Shown piece after piece: positions 34,585-35,854 of a stretch of DNA of 35,854 nt. This DNA comes from Gonium pectorale (lineage: Eukaryota > Chlorophyta > Chlorophyceae > Chlamydomonadales > Volvocaceae). The translations under genes were made by a program, and so were the position numbers. The stretch is from NCBI GenBank assembly GCA_001584585.1, contig LSYV01000017.1:1125334-1161187 (forward strand). The letters run 5' to 3'. The notes under the pieces are model-generated. The model searched no databases and was not told the origin of the DNA. It was given only the letters and a program-made list of their open reading frames with translations. Positions within the stretch are counted from its first letter, which is position 1. Each line of letters opens with the position of its first letter.

Positions 34585-34888
34585 TGTTGTCGGGCAAGGG
34601 AAAAGGGGCAGCTCCGTAGAGCCGAGAAGACCAGAGGAAGAAGTAGACTTGCGTAGAGCGCTGTTAGGGAGGAAGTGGGAAGACTGGCTCCGCCAGCCCA
34701 TAAGTACTCCACATCCGGGTGTCGGAATATACGAAGGGTCTCGGAATGTACTGATCCTGACCGGTAGTCTGACCGGTCCCGGAATGCGGTTACTCCGACA
34801 CGGTGATCAAACCATCAGGTTCCAGGGTCCGCGTCACCTACGCGTGACCCGCGGGCATGCACCCATGCATGTGAGCTGTACTACAACA
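34585..34888 (-). repeat. 3' LTR of the Ty3/gypsy element (304 bp)
   Basis: The segment begins TGTTGT and ends ACAACA, a perfect 6-bp terminal inverted repeat with TG...CA ends. It lies just downstream (on the minus strand) of a polypurine tract and immediately next to LINE coding sequence. Five bases separate the tract from the TG end, so the exact boundary could be off by a few bases. Candidate left target-site duplication: CTCCG at 34580-34584; its partner is outside the window. Confidence 0.72.
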
Positions 34889-34893
34889 ACTAG

Positions 34894-34907
34894 CCCCCCC
34901 CTTTTAG
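34894..34907 (-). other. Polypurine tract
   Basis: On the minus strand this reads AAAAGGGGGGGG, the classic plus-strand DNA primer site just upstream of a 3' LTR. The Pol stop codon overlaps it. Confidence 0.75.
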
Positions 34908-35518
34908 GAAGTTGCGTCCGCGCAACTCCGCCTTCGCACAGCGTCCAGCTCTGCTGTCATGTCAGCGGAAAAGTGCGTGGCAGGTTCCCAACTATTGTGT
35001 TCATCTGAATAGCCGTGCCACCGTACGAGATACTCATCTGCGTACGACCGACGTCCCACTTTCCTGCGTCGGTAGTCGAGAACTCGTTCGACTGGAAGGT
35101 AGCCCTCATCAGTGTCAAGCTGTCAACGTGCCAGACTGGCAGCGTTTCAGGGCGAAGTGGCACAAACGTGCCAGTTTTCTTGTGTGGTTTCACCAAGCTG
35201 ACATGGAAGACGGTTTGGAAACGTAAATTAGGCGTAAGGGTTAGCCGCACTGCAGCTTCGCCCACCATTTCCTCAACAGGGAATGGTCCTATCCAACGAG
35301 GAAGGAGTCTTCTGGGCACTTTCCCTTTTCGCCGTAGGTTCTTAGTACTCAACAGAACCTGTTGACCAGGTGTGAACTGTTGATGTGAGAGCCTGAGAGA
35401 GGCGCGATTCGCCCCGGGCATTAGGCGAACACAGTTGCAACCTAGCACAGACAGTTGCAGAGTTGCTACAGTTGGGAAGTCACATCGTTGATCGGTTGAC
35501 ATACAACTGTACCGGTCA
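34904..35518 (-). pseudogene. Ty3/gypsy Pol C-terminus: integrase GPY/F region plus chromodomain, frameshifted
   Basis: The minus strand encodes the integrase C-terminal signature: FTPGQQVLLSTKNLRRKG, then LLPRWIGPFPVEEMVGEAAV and FQTVFHVSLVKPH. A chromodomain follows in a different frame, with core motifs EYLVRWHGY and HNSWEP, ending at TAA 34904-34906. The frame change falls at about 35108-35125 and is explained by loss of one base; a TGA lies just upstream in the chromodomain frame. Chromodomains in this place mark chromoviruses, where they guide integration to certain chromatin. The N-terminal 60 or so residues of the open frame do not look like integrase. The copy is broken by the frameshift and by the copia insertion, unless the frameshift is a sequencing error. 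Confidence 0.85.
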
Positions 35519-35694
35519 TGTTGACAAGACAGCTCTTGCTGAGTTATAAGCGCAAGTCTTCCTGGTTATGTACACACATACAAGTTATACCTAACCACTA
35601 GGGTAACGCTAGCCTCAACTGTAAGGCTCGCTGTGTGTCCCCTCGCTCTGCTCTCCTAGGTTCGACCACACTCGTTGTTGCGTTCACACCAACA
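35519..35694 (+). repeat. 5' LTR of the copia-type element (176 bp)
   Basis: Begins TGTTG and ends CAACA (perfect 5-bp inverted termini). It contains a TATAAG at 35545-35550, suitable as an LTR promoter element. It is followed without gap by the primer-binding site. The short length is normal for copia-type LTRs. The matching 3' LTR lies outside the window. Confidence 0.75.
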
Positions 35695-35710
35695 GGTTAT
35701 GAGCCCCGGT
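35695..35710 (+). other. Primer-binding site complementary to a tRNA-Met anticodon arm
   Basis: GGTTATGAGCCCC directly follows the LTR. Its complement contains CTCATAA, the anticodon loop of a CAU (methionine) tRNA, rather than a tRNA 3' end. Drosophila copia is known to prime from a 5' half of initiator tRNA-Met with a very similar site, so half-tRNA priming is inferred here. Confidence 0.65.
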
Positions 35711-35759
35711 GCGTAACCTCGCTGTGCTCGGTCAACTTTAGGATAACTAAGTAGCAGTC

Positions 35760-35854
35760 ATGGGCAAGGGATGTCCTACGAAGCTGCTCGACGACGGCAG
35801 CAACTTTCCGTCGTGGGCTCGCGATTTCGATGACTTCTTAGGGACGGAAGGTCT
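35760..35854 (+). CDS. Copia-type Gag, N-terminal fragment (continues past window)
   Basis: ATG at 35760 opens a frame that stays open to the window end (31 complete codons). It contains KLLDDGSNFPSWARDFDDFL, which matches the start of copia-type Gag proteins (L-x-G-x-N-[FY]-x-x-W-x-x-x-[MF]-x-x-L). Gag would form the particle that packages the element's RNA. Position 65 bases after the LTR supports this start. Confidence 0.7.
   Translation, partial: MGKGCPTKLLDDGSNFPSWARDFDDFLGTEG

Larger units (their letters stand above)
34585..35518 (-). mobile_element. Ty3/gypsy-type retrotransposon, 3' part, interrupted on the right
   Basis: Reading on the minus strand, this runs from the C-terminal part of Pol through a polypurine tract into a 3' LTR. 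It sits inside the LINE fragment on its left and is cut on its right by the copia-type LTR at 35519. Integrase core, reverse transcriptase and the 5' LTR would lie beyond the window if they still exist. Confidence 0.82.
35519..35854 (+). mobile_element. Ty1/copia-type retrotransposon, 5' end
   Basis: Ordered parts on the plus strand: a 176-bp LTR, a primer-binding site touching it, a 49-base leader and the first 31 codons of a Gag-like protein that runs off the window. It is inserted directly beside, and apparently into, the Ty3/gypsy element. The layout resembles Osser-type copia elements of volvocine algae. Whether it is intact cannot be seen here. Confidence 0.75.

Noticed and set aside
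34649..35008. Plus-strand 119-codon open frame across the LTR
   Set aside because: It runs through the gypsy LTR, polypurine tract and antisense of the chromodomain, so it is not a gene.

Overview
The window looks like nuclear DNA of a volvocine-type green alga (Chlamydomonas/Volvox relatives). The evidence is GC-rich genes split by many short GT-AG introns, long Ala/Gly/Pro low-complexity stretches inside proteins, SPPPP-type hydroxyproline-rich spacers, a MYND zinc finger with the algal C-x4-C start, secreted sulfatases, and a cilia-type MAP kinase. The species cannot be fixed from sequence alone. All gene models below were spliced by eye; each accepted intron keeps the reading frame and rejoins recognisable protein.

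Layout, left to right: (1) a 13-exon secreted sulfatase on the minus strand (1993-7753). (2) About 3 kb with no supported gene, containing one perfect 25-bp-arm hairpin (9075-9132). (3) A 9-exon MAPK15/ERK7-like kinase on the minus strand (10802-13572), head-to-head with (4) an 8-exon LCMT1-type leucine carboxyl methyltransferase on the plus strand (14057-17223) across a 484-bp shared upstream region. (5) A large low-complexity protein with a C-terminal MYND finger on the minus strand (18274-22226), convergent with LCMT1; its finger is split by an apparent one-base frameshift. (6) A 2-kb divergent upstream region leading to (7) a second, 8-exon sulfatase on the plus strand (24235-28632), with a 37-bp assembly gap in an intron. 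(8) A 6-exon WD40-like, probably nuclear protein on the plus strand (29819-33567). (9) A nested transposon cluster from 34036 to the right end: the 3' part of a LINE, then a Ty3/gypsy chromodomain retrotransposon (minus) with its 3' LTR, then the 5' LTR, primer-binding site and Gag start of a Ty1/copia-type element (plus) running out of the window.

How they work together: the two sulfatases share at least three intron positions and the same core motifs, so they are old paralogues. Both should act outside the cell, releasing sulfate from wall or matrix sulfate esters. The kinase and LCMT1 are signalling genes (ciliary MAPK; PP2A methylation) that may share a promoter region; nothing else ties them together. 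No CRISPR, operon-like defence cluster or clearly unknown multi-gene system is visible. The most unusual structures are the three-deep transposon nest, the copia-type element with a tRNA-Met anticodon-arm primer site, the broken MYND finger, the GC-AG intron and PIP-box-like N-terminus of the WD40 gene, and the hairpin at 9.1 kb.
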